A stretch of 64,000 nucleotides of DNA, taken from contig NC_023033.1 in assembly GCF_000505665.1 (NCBI RefSeq), positions 1,409,813-1,473,812 on the forward strand, read 5' to 3'. How positions within the stretch are numbered: the stretch's first letter is position 1; every line of letters begins with the position of its first letter. The notes under the pieces are model-generated. The model was not told where the DNA came from, did not search any database, and saw nothing but the letters and a program-made list of their open reading frames with translations. Positions 26,695 to 36,843 of the stretch are shown here, in pieces. The position numbers and the translations under genes are program-made. The stretch is from Thermosynechococcus sp. NK55a. Lineage in GTDB: Bacteria > Cyanobacteriota > Cyanobacteriia > Thermosynechococcales > Thermosynechococcaceae.

Positions 26695-27758
26695 CGTTTG
26701 ACAGTCAGGGCAAACATCAGTACTTGAGTCGGGGTTTTGCCGTCAAAGTTGTTATCGCCAATGATATAAAGCGATCGCGCCCCATCGGCCAAGGGGGGGC
26801 CAAAACTCATCCCCTCCAAATTGGTTAAGGGAATTCCTAGGGTCTTGAAATCCAAAATCAGACGTTTCTGCACAGGGCGGATGGGACCCAGATCAACCGG
26901 CAGGGTGGCCATGCCAAGGGTATCTGTCGCTCCCGCTAGGGATACTTCAAAGAGTTTGATGCCATGTCCTACCCCCGGACTGTAGGTGCGCTCCAAGCTG
27001 AGAAAATGGCCACCATTGTCAAGGGCAAGTAGCTCTACGAGGCCATTGAACACTGCCTCGGAGGGATCCAATGGATAGAGATGCTCCGCCAGCAACACAG
27101 GGGCAACATCCCCCCGCAGGTAGTGGAGCAGACGGCAGTAAATAGGGATATTGGGACGGACATCTTGGGCAAGGGCAGATTCAACACCGACAAACAGGCG
27201 ATCGCCCGCCGGGGAAAGCGTCAGCGCCTCAAAGCCAAGATTATTGCGAATCCCTTGCTGACCATTGGGCAGATAGTATTTGGGAATGGGTAGCGCTGTA
27301 ATGGTTTGTCCATTGTTGCGCTCAAACTCCTTGATCCAGGGCGAGCTAGCTGTGGCCGTTACCCCTTCACTGCTAATCAGCAGGTGTCCCTCGGGCGTCA
27401 GGGCAATTCCCTCAGTATCGGCGGTGTTGGGAGGATACACCTCACCATTCATCTGCTGGAGAAAGGTCACGCCCTTGGGGGTAATGGCTTTGGGAGTGAT
27501 CTCGAGGGTGTAAAACCGAGGTTGCTGGCGATCGTCACTGATGGCATAGAACTGCTGTTGACGCTGATCGTAGGTCAAACCCGACAGCCCTCCCACCTCG
27601 GTATTTCGCCACTGGCTGCCGACGGCTAATTGGACTTCGCCGCGAAATTCCACCCCCACCTTCAGAAACAGCCGCTCCGCCGCTTGCACTTGGGGGAGCG
27701 CACATCCCCACAGTAGGCAAAGGAACAGAAGTCCCATGAGCAGGCGTCGCCCGTACAT
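26691..27758 (-). CDS. Exported phytase-like esterase domain protein
   Basis: The 355-residue protein has a lipoprotein-like signal (LLFLCLLWGCALP) and then the phytase-like esterase domain: GGLSGLTYDQRQQQFYAISD, ADTEGIALTPEGHLLISSEG, GFEALTLSPAGDRLFVGVES and TNLEGMSFGPPL. This beta-propeller family may hydrolyse phosphate or carboxylic esters in the periplasm; the substrate is unknown. It overlaps the convergent DRTGG gene by four bases and follows tic22 on the same strand after 9 bases. Confidence 0.82.
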   Translation of the reverse strand: MYGRRLLMGLLFLCLLWGCALPQVQAAERLFLKVGVEFRGEVQLAVGSQWRNTEVGGLSGLTYDQRQQQFYAISDDRQQPRFYTLEITPKAITPKGVTFLQQMNGEVYPPNTADTEGIALTPEGHLLISSEGVTATASSPWIKEFERNNGQTITALPIPKYYLPNGQQGIRNNLGFEALTLSPAGDRLFVGVESALAQDVRPNIPIYCRLLHYLRGDVAPVLLAEHLYPLDPSEAVFNGLVELLALDNGGHFLSLERTYSPGVGHGIKLFEVSLAGATDTLGMATLPVDLGPIRPVQKRLILDFKTLGIPLTNLEGMSFGPPLADGARSLYIIGDNNFDGKTPTQVLMFALTVKR

Positions 27759-27767
27759 CAGCCTATC

Positions 27768-28670
27768 TTAGCGGTTACGATTTGTACCTTGAGTGCCCCC
27801 CTGTTGATTTGGGCGTTGGGGGGAAGCGGGTTGATTCGCTTGGTTTGGGCGCTGGGCATTATTGCCACCGCTGCGTTGCAGGGCAAACTGAATCGCCTCA
27901 GGGGTTTGTACCAGTTGAATTTGACCAGCCACCGGATCGTTGGTGCTGAGCATGGTTGCCACCAAATTATCCAGCATGACAACGCGGATACCCGTATCCT
28001 TGATCAGTTCCGGTCGCTGCTGACGGGCTTGGTCCACTTCCCGTTGGAGTTGCATTTTATCAAAGTAAAAGGGAATAAACCGCTGCGTGCGGGTCTGGCC
28101 GTTTTCGCGCACTTGTGCTTCTACGGCGATGGGGTTGCCTGTTTTGCTATCCGCTAGGAAAAAGAGGGGAGTACCACCTATGAACGGTTTGCCATCCTTG
28201 GTCAGAATTTTGCCATCGCGCTCGACCAAATCACCACTTTGTTTGAGCAGATTCACCGCCGCCTCCAGTTGGGGTTTTGAGGGAATAATGTCCACACCAA
28301 CAACAGGATTTTTTTGGCTTTCGAGGGCAATTTTCACCGCACCACTGAGGGCAGCCGCAGAAATCCGCGCCACACGACCAATCTCGGGCTGCTGCGTTTT
28401 GATGGCATTGAGGGCACCTTCAGCATCTTTCTGACTAATAAAGAAGGTAAACACTTGGGTTTTCTTATTTCGATCTTGGGGGTTAGGGATTTCAAAGGTC
28501 AGCGGCTCCCCTTTGTCGTTGGTGATCATAAAAACGGGCACATTGTTGAGAATCTGCAGCACCTGTTCTTCCGGTAAGGCGGTGGCAGTCTCATAGCGGC
28601 CAATAGCAGGAGCGAGCCACAGGCTACTCACTAAACCTGCCAAAACACTCAAGTGTGCCAATCTCTTCAT
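27768..28670 (-). CDS. tic22: Tic22-family periplasmic protein
   Basis: Tic22 is a periplasmic chaperone that supports outer-membrane protein biogenesis in cyanobacteria and protein import in plastids. The 300-residue protein has a signal peptide (about residues 1-28), two related halves (NNVPVFMITNDKGEPLTFE and GGTPLFFLADSKTGNPIAVE), and ends in a low-complexity Asn/Gln/Pro/Arg tail from about 265 that is probably disordered. The tail is unusual for the family core. The gene leads a unit with the phytase-like esterase. Confidence 0.85.
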   Translation of the reverse strand: MKRLAHLSVLAGLVSSLWLAPAIGRYETATALPEEQVLQILNNVPVFMITNDKGEPLTFEIPNPQDRNKKTQVFTFFISQKDAEGALNAIKTQQPEIGRVARISAAALSGAVKIALESQKNPVVGVDIIPSKPQLEAAVNLLKQSGDLVERDGKILTKDGKPFIGGTPLFFLADSKTGNPIAVEAQVRENGQTRTQRFIPFYFDKMQLQREVDQARQQRPELIKDTGIRVVMLDNLVATMLSTNDPVAGQIQLVQTPEAIQFALQRSGGNNAQRPNQANQPASPQRPNQQGGTQGTNRNR

Positions 28671-28892
28671 ACAGTCTCCTAAATGAATGCTCTGTTGCAG
28701 TAGGTGAACTCTCCAAATTTAGTCCCTGAGCTGTGGAGAGGGGTAGCGATCGCAATGTAGTACCTAACTCACACCAAAACTTATGCACCAAACCAGTGGG
28801 TATTTTTACATATGACGTACTCTCTTTGCTTTTCCACCCTAGGCCAATTTGACGCAATGGACAAGGGGCAAGTTTCTAGAGTCTTCGCTGAA

Positions 28893-30071
28893 CTAGCGTT
28901 CAGGGTCTAGGGGCTCTAAACTAGTAGCGCTTTTGAACCAGCCCTTGCGCCAGAAAAAGAAAAATAAACTGCCCGCGATGGTGAGCATGAGCGCCCCGCA
29001 GGCCGGATAACCCCAATACCACTTCAATTCTGGCATATTCCAAGGGGAGGCATCGGGATCAAAGTTCATGCCATAGATACCGACAATAAACGTTAATGGT
29101 ATGAAAATCGTCGAAATGATCGTCAGAATCTTCATAATTTCGTTCATTTTATTACCAACGGAGGAAAGATACACCTCCATTAAACTGGCCGCCAGTTCGC
29201 GGTAGGTTTCCACCATATCTAGCACCTGAATTGCATGGTCATAACAATCCCGCAGATAGATACGCACTTCCTCCGAAAGGAGGGGGCTGGAATCTCGAAT
29301 CATGGCATTGATAGCATCCCGTTGCGGCCAAATGGCACGGCGCAGCGCCAGTAGTTCGCGGCGCACTTGGTGGACTTCTTCGAGGATGGCGGGACTGGGA
29401 TGGGTAACAACAGCATCCTCCAGCGCCTCAATACGCTCGCCATAGTCCTCCAGAACCGGATAAAAGCCATCAATAATGGCATCTAGGAAGGCATAGGCCA
29501 GATAATCGGGGCCGTAGCGGCGAATAATGCCCCGACTTGTCCGAATCCGCTGCCGCACCATCTCAAAACAGTCCCGTTCGGGTTCCTCCTGGACGGTGAG
29601 CAAGAAATGTTGCCCCAAGACAAAGCTCACCTGTTCGGTATAAAAGCCGTGTTCATTTTCTTTGGGGGTGACCATGCGGGTAATCAGGACCATGTAATCG
29701 CCATGGTCTTCAACTTTGGGGCGCTGCGGAACGTTGACAATGTCTTCAAGAACAATGGGGTGCAGCTGAAAAACTTGACCGAGGCGCCGCATCACATCTT
29801 CATCGCCAATGCCTTGAACATCAATCCAACTGACAGACGGACTCCTGAGGTAGGGGCCACATTCTTCCGGAGTTTCTAAAATGCGACGGCTGGCCTGATC
29901 TAGCTGATAGTCAATGAGAATAATGGTCGGTGGTGGAGCGTCAGCCTCAATACTGAGGGTGCCGGGCATGGCTCCGGGTTCATCAAAGAAGTAATCTTCG
30001 AGATAGTTATCTTCTTCCTCGGCAGGGGGTGAGGGGACATTGCGGAAAAAGTGAAAGGGTTGCCTGGCCAT
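28893..30071 (-). CDS. corA: CorA magnesium/cobalt transporter
   Basis: CorA is a pentameric Mg2+ channel of the inner membrane. The 392-residue protein has a long cytosolic domain with an acidic N terminus (PPAEEEDNYLEDYFFDEP), the helical funnel (about 250-320), and two C-terminal membrane segments. The selectivity loop YGMNFDPD carries the GMN signature. A Lys/Arg cluster at the C terminus is typical. Confidence 0.94.
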   Translation of the reverse strand: MARQPFHFFRNVPSPPAEEEDNYLEDYFFDEPGAMPGTLSIEADAPPPTIILIDYQLDQASRRILETPEECGPYLRSPSVSWIDVQGIGDEDVMRRLGQVFQLHPIVLEDIVNVPQRPKVEDHGDYMVLITRMVTPKENEHGFYTEQVSFVLGQHFLLTVQEEPERDCFEMVRQRIRTSRGIIRRYGPDYLAYAFLDAIIDGFYPVLEDYGERIEALEDAVVTHPSPAILEEVHQVRRELLALRRAIWPQRDAINAMIRDSSPLLSEEVRIYLRDCYDHAIQVLDMVETYRELAASLMEVYLSSVGNKMNEIMKILTIISTIFIPLTFIVGIYGMNFDPDASPWNMPELKWYWGYPACGALMLTIAGSLFFFFWRKGWFKSATSLEPLDPER

Positions 30072-30197
30072 AAAGGGTAACAGACGGGGGGCAAAGGGGC
30101 TACTAGAAACCTAGGGCAAATTGAGCGGCAACGTCCCAAAACTGCCTGAAAAGTTAAGATTTTTAAGTGTACTGGCATTCACGGTGGGAGCGGTGCG

Positions 30198-31103
30198 GTG
30201 AATTCTCAAGTTTCGAGAACCTCAGTGTCAATTTGGGTCGCGATCGCCCAACTGTTGCGGTGGCATCAGCCGGCAGGTCGTTTGATTCTCCTCATTCCTG
30301 CCCTCTGGTCTTTGACATTGGCTAGTGAAGGCTTGCCGTCGTTGAAGTTGCTACTGATTATCACGGTGGGGGCGATCGCCACGAGTGCGGCGGGCTGCAT
30401 TGTCAATGACTGCTGGGATCGCAATATTGACCCCCATGTGCAGCGGACTCAAAACCGCCCCCTAGCCAGTCGCCGACTCTCCCTTGGTGTGGCCTTGGGC
30501 TTGATGGTGATTGCTTTACTCTGTGCTTGGGGATTGACATTCTACCTTACTCCCTTGGGGTATTGGCTGGCGGTGGCGGCAGTGCCGGTGATTCTCCTCT
30601 ATCCCTTGGCGAAGCGAGTGTTGCCAATTCCACAACTGGTCTTAGCAGTGGCCTGGGGGTTTGCTGTGCTCATTCCCTGGGCAGCGGTACAGGGACGCTT
30701 AACCTTGACCACCGCGTGGTTGTGGGCAGCAGTGGTGATGTGGACATTAGCCTTTGATACGGTGTATGCCATGCCTGATCGCCCCGACGACCGCCGACTG
30801 GGGGTCAATTCCAGTGCCTTATTTTTCGGTGCCCATGCGCCCTTGGCGATCGCGCTATTTTATGCACTGACGGTGATATTCCTGATGATTGTTGGCTTGA
30901 GGGCAGGACTCCCTTGGCGATTTTGGCTGGCTTTGGCAGTCACCACCTACTTTTGGCTGCGCCAATCCCTGCAAATTTACACCCACGAGCGCCGCGATAC
31001 CCAAACAACAACGCTCCCCATTCAGACCTATGGTCGTTACTTCAATGAAAATGTCTGGTTGGGCTTTTTGCTCTGGGTGGGGATGTGGTGCCCTAGGCCT
31101 TAG
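30198..31103 (+). CDS. plqA: 4-hydroxybenzoate solanesyltransferase (UbiA family)
   Basis: This enzyme prenylates 4-hydroxybenzoate at an early step of cyanobacterial plastoquinone synthesis. The 301-residue membrane protein has about eight helices and the two Asp-rich prenyl-diphosphate motifs, [11 protein letters not shown] and DRPDDRRLG. It starts with GTG at 30198 and overlaps convergent comB by 11 bases. Chlorophyll synthase and tocopherol-type UbiA enzymes are less likely, given the NDCWD form and [12 protein letters not shown] segment. Confidence 0.88.
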   Translation: MNSQVSRTSVSIWVAIAQLLRWHQPAGRLILLIPALWSLTLASEGLPSLKLLLIITVGAIATSAAGCIVNDCWDRNIDPHVQRTQNRPLASRRLSLGVALGLMVIALLCAWGLTFYLTPLGYWLAVAAVPVILLYPLAKRVLPIPQLVLAVAWGFAVLIPWAAVQGRLTLTTAWLWAAVVMWTLAFDTVYAMPDRPDDRRLGVNSSALFFGAHAPLAIALFYALTVIFLMIVGLRAGLPWRFWLALAVTTYFWLRQSLQIYTHERRDTQTTTLPIQTYGRYFNENVWLGFLLWVGMWCPRP

Positions 31104-31827
31104 TCAAGAGCTTGGGAGAAACCTGCCACGGCACAATTGTCAGAATGTCCACTTGGGCACAGTATTTGAGATCGGCTTCATTGCCCAGATTAAGGAGGCG
31201 CTGCCCGTGGCTGGAATGGTGAAAGAGGGTCAATAGATCATCTTGGTAGTAGCGGTACAGAGCAGTGGCAGCAATGGTTTCGTCATTGCCAGCAAGGGTT
31301 TCGAGGGGGGCATCCTGCTGACCCCAGAGGTAATGAATCAGTGCCCCAGCACAGACAGTATCTTCGAGGGAATAGCTGCCTTCCCAGCCCGAACCAACAA
31401 TCCAGAGGGTTGCCGGTTGATGTTTTTGGACAAACTCAGCAACGGCGGCACGATTGACAAGGGCGGCAGCGAGAACGAGGGGACTTGCCTGAATTCGCTC
31501 AAGGGAACGGGTGCCATTGGTAGTACTCATAAAGAGGCGACATCCTCTCACCCGCTCCGGCAAGCATTCAGCAGGAGAATTGCCCATATCAAAGCCAGCA
31601 ACTTTTTTCCCCCCCCGTTCACCAACGCGAATCCGCTTGGCTGCCGGCCATTGCTGACTGACTTGTTCGAGTTCTGTCAGATCACTAAAGACTTGAACGG
31701 CTTCTGCTCCAGCGGCTAGAGCAGTGGCGATCGTGGTGGTTGCCCGCAGGACATCGACAGCAATGGCACAGTCGGGCTGCCAGTCGGCTGGTACACCCTC
31801 TGGTGTGTGGTAGGTATAGATTTTCAT
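31093..31827 (-). CDS. comB: 2-phosphosulfolactate phosphatase family protein
   Basis: The 244-residue protein has the ComB markers [32 protein letters not shown] and [17 protein letters not shown]. In coenzyme M-producing archaea ComB dephosphorylates phosphosulfolactate; cyanobacteria do not make coenzyme M, so here the enzyme probably takes part in sulfolactate or another phosphate ester pathway. The real substrate is unknown. Confidence 0.87.
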   Translation of the reverse strand: MKIYTYHTPEGVPADWQPDCAIAVDVLRATTTIATALAAGAEAVQVFSDLTELEQVSQQWPAAKRIRVGERGGKKVAGFDMGNSPAECLPERVRGCRLFMSTTNGTRSLERIQASPLVLAAALVNRAAVAEFVQKHQPATLWIVGSGWEGSYSLEDTVCAGALIHYLWGQQDAPLETLAGNDETIAATALYRYYQDDLLTLFHHSSHGQRLLNLGNEADLKYCAQVDILTIVPWQVSPKLLTKA

Positions 31828-31846
31828 AAATGGAAGGGGAGTTTGG

Positions 31847-32533
31847 CTACGATGATCCTTGATACATAAAGTATGTCACCATTGGGATCACTGTAGCGGC
31901 AATGAGCAGGGCAACCACAAGAATTGTGGCGGAGCGATCGTCCGTTTCCTCTTTGCTTTTGTAGGTTTTCTCGACAACCACTTCGCGTACCACTGGGGGT
32001 CCCGGATCCGGTTCGCCTTTGAGGACTTTCCCAAGGCGATCAACGGTGTCAAGTACCGATTGATTGTAGTTGCCCTCCCGCAGGGGCACCCGCATCGTTT
32101 CTTGGACAATACTTTCAGCGGTCTCAGGATTCAAGCGCTCGGCCACGGCGTCGCCATAATGAATCGCTGTGCCATTGGTGACGGTATCGAGGGCAATGAT
32201 CACTTGATTGGCCTGGGACGCAGGATCGGGAAACCACTGGCTAAAGAGGTCATCCACAAAGCTCTGGGGGGTTTCGCCATAGTCAAGGCGGTGTAGGGTA
32301 ACAATATGAACATGAATGCCCGTTGCCTCGGAGAGGTCTTGGAGCGATCGCCCAACACTGCCTTGGGTGACGGCACTGAGCACATTGCCCTCATCAATGA
32401 CCCCGGCTGCTGTTCCCGGAAAGGGGATATCGATCGCCCCGGTTGCCCAGACAGGGGTAACCCACAACGTACTAGCGAGTAGTGCCAGCAAAAGATAGCG
32501 AATGCCGTTTTTCCAAGCCACTTGCCAATGCAT
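31847..32533 (-). CDS. psb32: TPM-domain protein, Psb32-like
   Basis: The 228-residue protein has a signal peptide ([17 protein letters not shown]), a TPM domain ([10 protein letters not shown]..., [33 protein letters not shown]), and a C-terminal membrane anchor ([21 protein letters not shown]). This is the layout of Psb32/TLP18.3, which helps photosystem II repair after photodamage. It lies just upstream of comB on the same strand (19 bases). Confidence 0.82.
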   Translation of the reverse strand: MHWQVAWKNGIRYLLLALLASTLWVTPVWATGAIDIPFPGTAAGVIDEGNVLSAVTQGSVGRSLQDLSEATGIHVHIVTLHRLDYGETPQSFVDDLFSQWFPDPASQANQVIIALDTVTNGTAIHYGDAVAERLNPETAESIVQETMRVPLREGNYNQSVLDTVDRLGKVLKGEPDPGPPVVREVVVEKTYKSKEETDDRSATILVVALLIAATVIPMVTYFMYQGSS

Positions 32534-32859
32534 CTGTGCTTCATCCTGTATCTCTCAATGCAATTTTCCCAGATATTGCTTGCAAAACTAAATTTTCTTT
32601 TAACAAATCTTAAAGTATTTCCCAAAGAACTGCTCTACGAAGGAGCACCCCCAAGCGTAAACCTTGCCCAAAAATAATGTCCTTGGTTATTAGTCAAGGA
32701 TTTGAAAGTAAGTGGGTTTATCAACCTAACCCATAGAAATGGTACAGCTCTCTTTCAATAGAATACGCTTAACACTGTGAAGGTCACTGTAGGGTAGTAT
32801 TTCATCGCCTTCGTTTATTCTATATCTAGAAAAACCTCCATATTTTAGAAAAAAGCTGC
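32534..32859. other. Intergenic region between psb32 and lepB with two adjacent hairpins
   Basis: The 326 bases hold no credible gene. Two small inverted repeats follow one another: TCCTTG/CAAGGA at 32680-32700 and TGGGTT/AACCCA at 32713-32733. Neither is followed by a T run, so they are not clear terminators. The region must carry the divergent promoters of psb32 and lepB; an AT-rich stretch (ttattctatatctag) lies just before lepB. Confidence 0.5.
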
Positions 32860-33429
32860 ATGTCTGCTTCGGTAACCCATTCCTCTTCTCGTTGGCGATC
32901 GCTACGCAATAATGCCCTGTTGATTGGGGTGGCTGTGCTGATCACACTCCTGATTCGCGTTTTTGTAGCGGAGTCGCGTTTTATTCCCTCAGAGTCTATG
33001 GAGCCAACACTTTGGCCCGGCGATCGCATTGTGGTAGAAAAGATCACCTATCGCCAGCGATCGCCCCAGCGGGGGGATATTGTTGTCTTCTATACCCCAC
33101 CCCTCTTGCAAACCCTGGGCTATCGTGCTGATCAAGCCCTAATTAAGCGGGTGATTGCGACAGCCGGGGATACCGTTGCCGTGCATGATGGCCGCGTTTG
33201 GGTCAACGATCGCCCCCTCGATGAGCCCTACATTGCTGAGCCACCCATTTATACCCTCTCTCCAGTCACCGTGCCAGAGAATATGCTTTTTGTTATGGGG
33301 GATAACCGCAACCACAGCAACGACTCCCACATCTGGGGATTTTTGCCCCTGGAGAATGTCATTGGTCGGGCGATCGCCTGCTATTGGCCCCCTAACCATG
33401 CGGGCAAAATTTTGTCTCCGGCTACCTAG
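32860..33429 (+). CDS. lepB: Signal peptidase I
   Basis: Signal peptidase I removes signal peptides from exported and lumenal proteins. The 189-residue protein has one N-terminal membrane helix (about 19-38), the catalytic Ser in PSESMEPTL, the general-base Lys in ALIKRVIA and the box GDNRNHSNDSHIWG. The length fits cyanobacterial LepB. No strong ribosome site precedes the ATG. Confidence 0.95.
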   Translation: MSASVTHSSSRWRSLRNNALLIGVAVLITLLIRVFVAESRFIPSESMEPTLWPGDRIVVEKITYRQRSPQRGDIVVFYTPPLLQTLGYRADQALIKRVIATAGDTVAVHDGRVWVNDRPLDEPYIAEPPIYTLSPVTVPENMLFVMGDNRNHSNDSHIWGFLPLENVIGRAIACYWPPNHAGKILSPAT

Positions 33430-33747
33430 GTGGCCAGCTGCATCACTGTTTGGCATCCTCCCCCCTTCCTCACTCAATGGGCAGCTCGGCTCACCTAACA
33501 AATAGGTTTTCATGGTTTTAATAACCGTTGCTCCCACCTGTAGCGCGCTATGGGTTTGGCTGCAAGCCAAAGATATCGTAAGAAAACACTGCTAACCAAC
33601 TCAAATGATCGTCGCAGCAAGAGACTGCCGCCAAATTGTATCCTCTGTTTTAGAAAGGTAATTAGAAAGGTAAAAAGTGATACATTGACAGTTGATGCTG
33701 CCGCAAGCGATCGCTAGGCTAAAGATGCCTCCTTAGGAAGTGTCATC
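33430..33747. other. Intergenic region upstream of the 33748 membrane protein gene
   Basis: No credible gene lies in these 318 bases. Near the 3' end there is a short direct repeat (ttagaaaggtaattagaaaggtaa, about 33651-33673) and, at 33676-33690, AGTGATACATTGACA, which recurs with one change before cruF (38605-38619). The end holds a HIP1 octamer at about 33707 and a GGA-type ribosome site. Confidence 0.45.
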
Positions 33748-34575
33748 ATGTACAGTGAACATACTCCCCAAGCGATCGCCAACCGTCGTTATCAGGTCAG
33801 AATTGGTCAATATTTCAAGGAGGGCTGGGAAATTTTCAGCACCCAACCCGCTGCCTACATTGGCTTCCTGGTTCTGATGACGATTATCAATGGTGTACTC
33901 AACAATATTCCAGGGGTTGGCCTGATTGTTAGCACGATTTTGTCAGGGCCCTTCGCCGCAGGCTACTACTTTTTCAGCTTTCGCATTGCCCGCAACCAAA
34001 GACCCACATTTAGCGAATTTTTTAATGCGTTCAAAAACAACTACTTTTTGCCCATCCTATTGACAAACCTAGCGATCATCTTGATTACGAATGTGTTTGT
34101 GATCAGTGCCAGCCTTCTATTCATGATTGCGGGGCTACCCTTGTTGCAAAGGATATTAGAGCAGGCGGCAGCTGAAGCAGCGAAGCCCGATGCCGACCTA
34201 GAACAACTGCTAGCGTTACTGGAGCAGCTTCCCCCTGTACCGGATGGACTCAACCCTGTTTTAATCTTCCTGGGTGTGGTCCTGCTGCTGCCGGGGATTT
34301 ACTTTGGGATAGCCTACGTGTTTGCTGTACCTTTGGTGGTGGAACACCAGTTTGACGTGTGGCCAGCCCTAGAAACAAGTCGCCGCTTGGTCTCCCGTAA
34401 TTGGTGGCGCTGCTTTTTCCTCATTGTGTCAATTATTTTCTGCAATATTTTGGGCTTTTGTCTCTGCTGTGTGGGGCTGCTGGTGACTGGTCCCTGGAGT
34501 AATTGTGTAATTGTGGCAGCCTACCGCGATATTATTGGCCTCAGACCCACCACTGATACCACCAACCCGTCTTAG
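33748..34575 (+). CDS. Polytopic membrane protein of unknown function
   Basis: The 275-residue protein has five or six hydrophobic segments, starting after YFKEGWEIFSTQPAAYIGFL. The layout of a GWEIF motif followed by repeated helices resembles the DUF975/glycerophosphodiester-domain-like membrane proteins, but the family is not certain. A charged loop (residues 140-170, rich in Glu, Ala and Leu) separates the halves. It ends 4 bases before the aminotransferase gene, so they likely form one transcript. Confidence 0.7.
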   Translation: MYSEHTPQAIANRRYQVRIGQYFKEGWEIFSTQPAAYIGFLVLMTIINGVLNNIPGVGLIVSTILSGPFAAGYYFFSFRIARNQRPTFSEFFNAFKNNYFLPILLTNLAIILITNVFVISASLLFMIAGLPLLQRILEQAAAEAAKPDADLEQLLALLEQLPPVPDGLNPVLIFLGVVLLLPGIYFGIAYVFAVPLVVEHQFDVWPALETSRRLVSRNWWRCFFLIVSIIFCNILGFCLCCVGLLVTGPWSNCVIVAAYRDIIGLRPTTDTTNPS

Positions 34576-34579
34576 AGCA

Positions 34580-35905
34580 ATGACGCTGCCCACCCTTGTG
34601 GATCTCAACCTCGACCCCTTTTGGATGCCCTTTACCGCAAACCGCCAGTTCAAGCAAAGTCCGCGGCTCCTTGTTTCGGCAGCGGGGATGTACTACAGGA
34701 GTATAGATGGCCGTGAGATTCTCGATGGCACGGCTGGGTTGTGGTGTGTTAATGCTGGGCACTGCCGTCCGGAAATTGTTAGCGCGATCGCCCAACAGGC
34801 AGCCACCCTAGATTTTGCCCCCACATTTCAGATGGGACATCCGGGACCCTTTCAGGTGGCCGATCGCCTGCGCAGAATTACGCCTGACCCCCTCAACCAT
34901 GTCTTTTTTGCCAACTCTGGCTCTGAGGCCGTGGATACAGCCTTAAAAATTGCCCTCGCTTACCATCGGCTGCGGGGAGAAGGGACGCGGCAACGGCTCA
35001 TTGGGCGGGAGCGAGGCTATCACGGGGTTGGCTTTGGTGGGACTTCGGTGGGGGGAATTGCCCCCAATCGCAAGTTCTTTGGTTCTCTCTTGGCAGGGGT
35101 AGATCATTTGCCCCACACCCACAACCTGGAACACAACGCCTTCAGCAAAGGGCAACCCACTTGGGGGGCACATTTAGCCGATGAGCTAGAACGCCTAGTG
35201 GCGCTCCATGATGCCTCAACAATTGCAGCGGTCATTGTCGAACCCCTTGCTGGCTCTACCGGAGTATTGATTCCGCCTCAGGGATATTTGGAACGCCTCC
35301 GTGCCATTTGCGATCGCTACGGCATCTTGCTGATCTTTGATGAGGTGATCACAGGCTTTGGCCGTCTCGGTGCCCCCTTTGCCAGTCAATACTTTGGCGT
35401 CACTCCAGATCTCATCACTGTTGCTAAGGGTCTCACCAATGCCGCTGTGCCAATGGGAGCGGTCATTGTCCGCGATGAGATTTACGACACCTTTATGCAA
35501 GGACCAGCGGGACAGATTGAGTTTTTCCATGGCTACACCTATTCGGGACATCCCCTTGCCTGTGCCGCTGCCTTGACAACCCTAGAGATTTACGAGAAAG
35601 AAGCCCTATTTGAGCGGGCGGCTTCCCTTGCGCCTTATTGGCAGGAGGCCATCCACAGTCTACGGGGTCTTCCCCATGTCATTGATATTCGCAACTTGGG
35701 TTTGGTGGCTGGCATTGAATTGGCGCCACGGGAGGGTCAAGGAGGAACACGGGGCTATGATGCCCTGTGTCGGGCCTTTGAAGCGGGACTATTGATTCGT
35801 GTCACGGGAGATATTATTGCCCTCTCGCCACCGTTGATTGTGGAGCGATCGCACATTGATCAAATGGTGGACATTTTAAGTCGAGTTCTCCAGGAACTTC
35901 CCTAG
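34580..35905 (+). CDS. Class III omega-aminotransferase (beta-alanine:pyruvate type)
   Basis: The 441-residue PLP enzyme has the fold-type I class III signature: GTAGLWCVNAGHCRPE, FFANSGSEAVDTALKIA, YHGVGFGGTSVGG, LIFDEVITGFGRLG and VAKGLTNAAVPMG, with the catalytic Lys in the last. The N terminus DPFWMPFTANRQFK is the mark of beta-alanine:pyruvate aminotransferases. ATG at 34580 is the natural start; a longer frame begins inside the upstream gene. Other omega-amino acids could also be substrates. Confidence 0.87.
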   Translation: MTLPTLVDLNLDPFWMPFTANRQFKQSPRLLVSAAGMYYRSIDGREILDGTAGLWCVNAGHCRPEIVSAIAQQAATLDFAPTFQMGHPGPFQVADRLRRITPDPLNHVFFANSGSEAVDTALKIALAYHRLRGEGTRQRLIGRERGYHGVGFGGTSVGGIAPNRKFFGSLLAGVDHLPHTHNLEHNAFSKGQPTWGAHLADELERLVALHDASTIAAVIVEPLAGSTGVLIPPQGYLERLRAICDRYGILLIFDEVITGFGRLGAPFASQYFGVTPDLITVAKGLTNAAVPMGAVIVRDEIYDTFMQGPAGQIEFFHGYTYSGHPLACAAALTTLEIYEKEALFERAASLAPYWQEAIHSLRGLPHVIDIRNLGLVAGIELAPREGQGGTRGYDALCRAFEAGLLIRVTGDIIALSPPLIVERSHIDQMVDILSRVLQELP

Positions 35906-35953
35906 GTACCACAGCGTCAAATCTAAAGGATCATTCTCTCCTTGGAGGCTTGT

Positions 35954-36268
35954 ATGTTACGCGTCCTCCCACTGGCCATCAGTAGCTTTGTGACACTGCT
36001 GGCGATCGCGCCCCCTGGCCGTGCTGCCTATCCCCTCTTTCCCAATCAGCCGGGTGTCGATATCTTCTTCCCGGGGCTAGAGTCCTTTGGGCGGCCACGG
36101 ACACCGCAGTATGATCCCTACCATCCGATCATTTACCGGCCGCCGGGGCAATCAGCGACCTACATTATCGTGCCAGTGCCCTATCCACCCCGCCCCATAA
36201 TTTACCAGCCCCCCTATTCACCGGTTTACTACCCCTATTACCCCTGTTATCCATTCCGTTGTCGATAA
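35954..36268 (+). CDS. Small exported Pro/Tyr-rich protein
   Basis: The 104-residue product has a signal peptide (MLRVLPLAISSFVTLLAIA to about Ala24-Ala25) and a mature part unusually rich in Pro and Tyr (PPRPIIYQPPYSPVYYP). It ends in CYPFRCR with two cysteines. Such composition suggests an extended surface or periplasmic protein. The ATG at 35954 is preferred to the TTG at 35942. No known family. Confidence 0.65.
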   Translation: MLRVLPLAISSFVTLLAIAPPGRAAYPLFPNQPGVDIFFPGLESFGRPRTPQYDPYHPIIYRPPGQSATYIIVPVPYPPRPIIYQPPYSPVYYPYYPCYPFRCR

Positions 36269-36375
36269 GCAACAATACAGGAATTGATACTTGACTCGAG
36301 TTGGGAAGCAGGTCAAGAGCTTCTTCTCCTGCTACAATAGCAGCTAATTTAGCCATTTTCCTTCAAGAGAAATCT

Positions 36376-36843
36376 ATGGCTCAGTTGGCGATCGCTCCAG
36401 TGCTATTTCACTTGGCCTTTCCCGTCAATAATCTCACCGACACCAAGGCCTACTACATTGATGGTTTGGGGTGCGAACCGGGGCGGGAAAATCCCCACTG
36501 CCTGATCATGAAGCTCTATGGTCATCAACTGGTGGCCCATGTCACCGAGGAACCCTTGGTGGCCCCCAAAGGAATCTATCCGCGCCACTTTGGCCTAATT
36601 TTCTTGGGGCAGGCAGACTGGCAAAATCTCTGCAATCGCGTGATCCACAAGGGGCTGAACTTTTACCAACCACCCCGTACCCGCTTTGCCAATACCCCCT
36701 TAGAGCACCAAACCTTTTTTCTTGCAGACCCCTTCCACAACCTGATTGAAATTAAACACTACCGCCACCCAGAAGCCATTTTTGGTCTGCGGGATTACCG
36801 TAAGATTGGGGATACCCCCCTCGTTTCTGCACCGCAACCGTGA
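36376..36843 (+). CDS. VOC-superfamily (glyoxalase/dioxygenase-like) protein
   Basis: The 155-residue protein has a VOC fold with likely metal ligands in FHLAFPV, RHFGLIF and NLIEIKHY. These proteins include glyoxalases and dioxygenases; the reaction here is unknown. A cyanobacterial VOC family with this opening (APVLFHLAFPVNNL) is widespread. ATG at 36376 is chosen because upstream residues look non-coding. Its stop overlaps the next start in GTGA. Confidence 0.82.
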   Translation: MAQLAIAPVLFHLAFPVNNLTDTKAYYIDGLGCEPGRENPHCLIMKLYGHQLVAHVTEEPLVAPKGIYPRHFGLIFLGQADWQNLCNRVIHKGLNFYQPPRTRFANTPLEHQTFFLADPFHNLIEIKHYRHPEAIFGLRDYRKIGDTPLVSAPQP

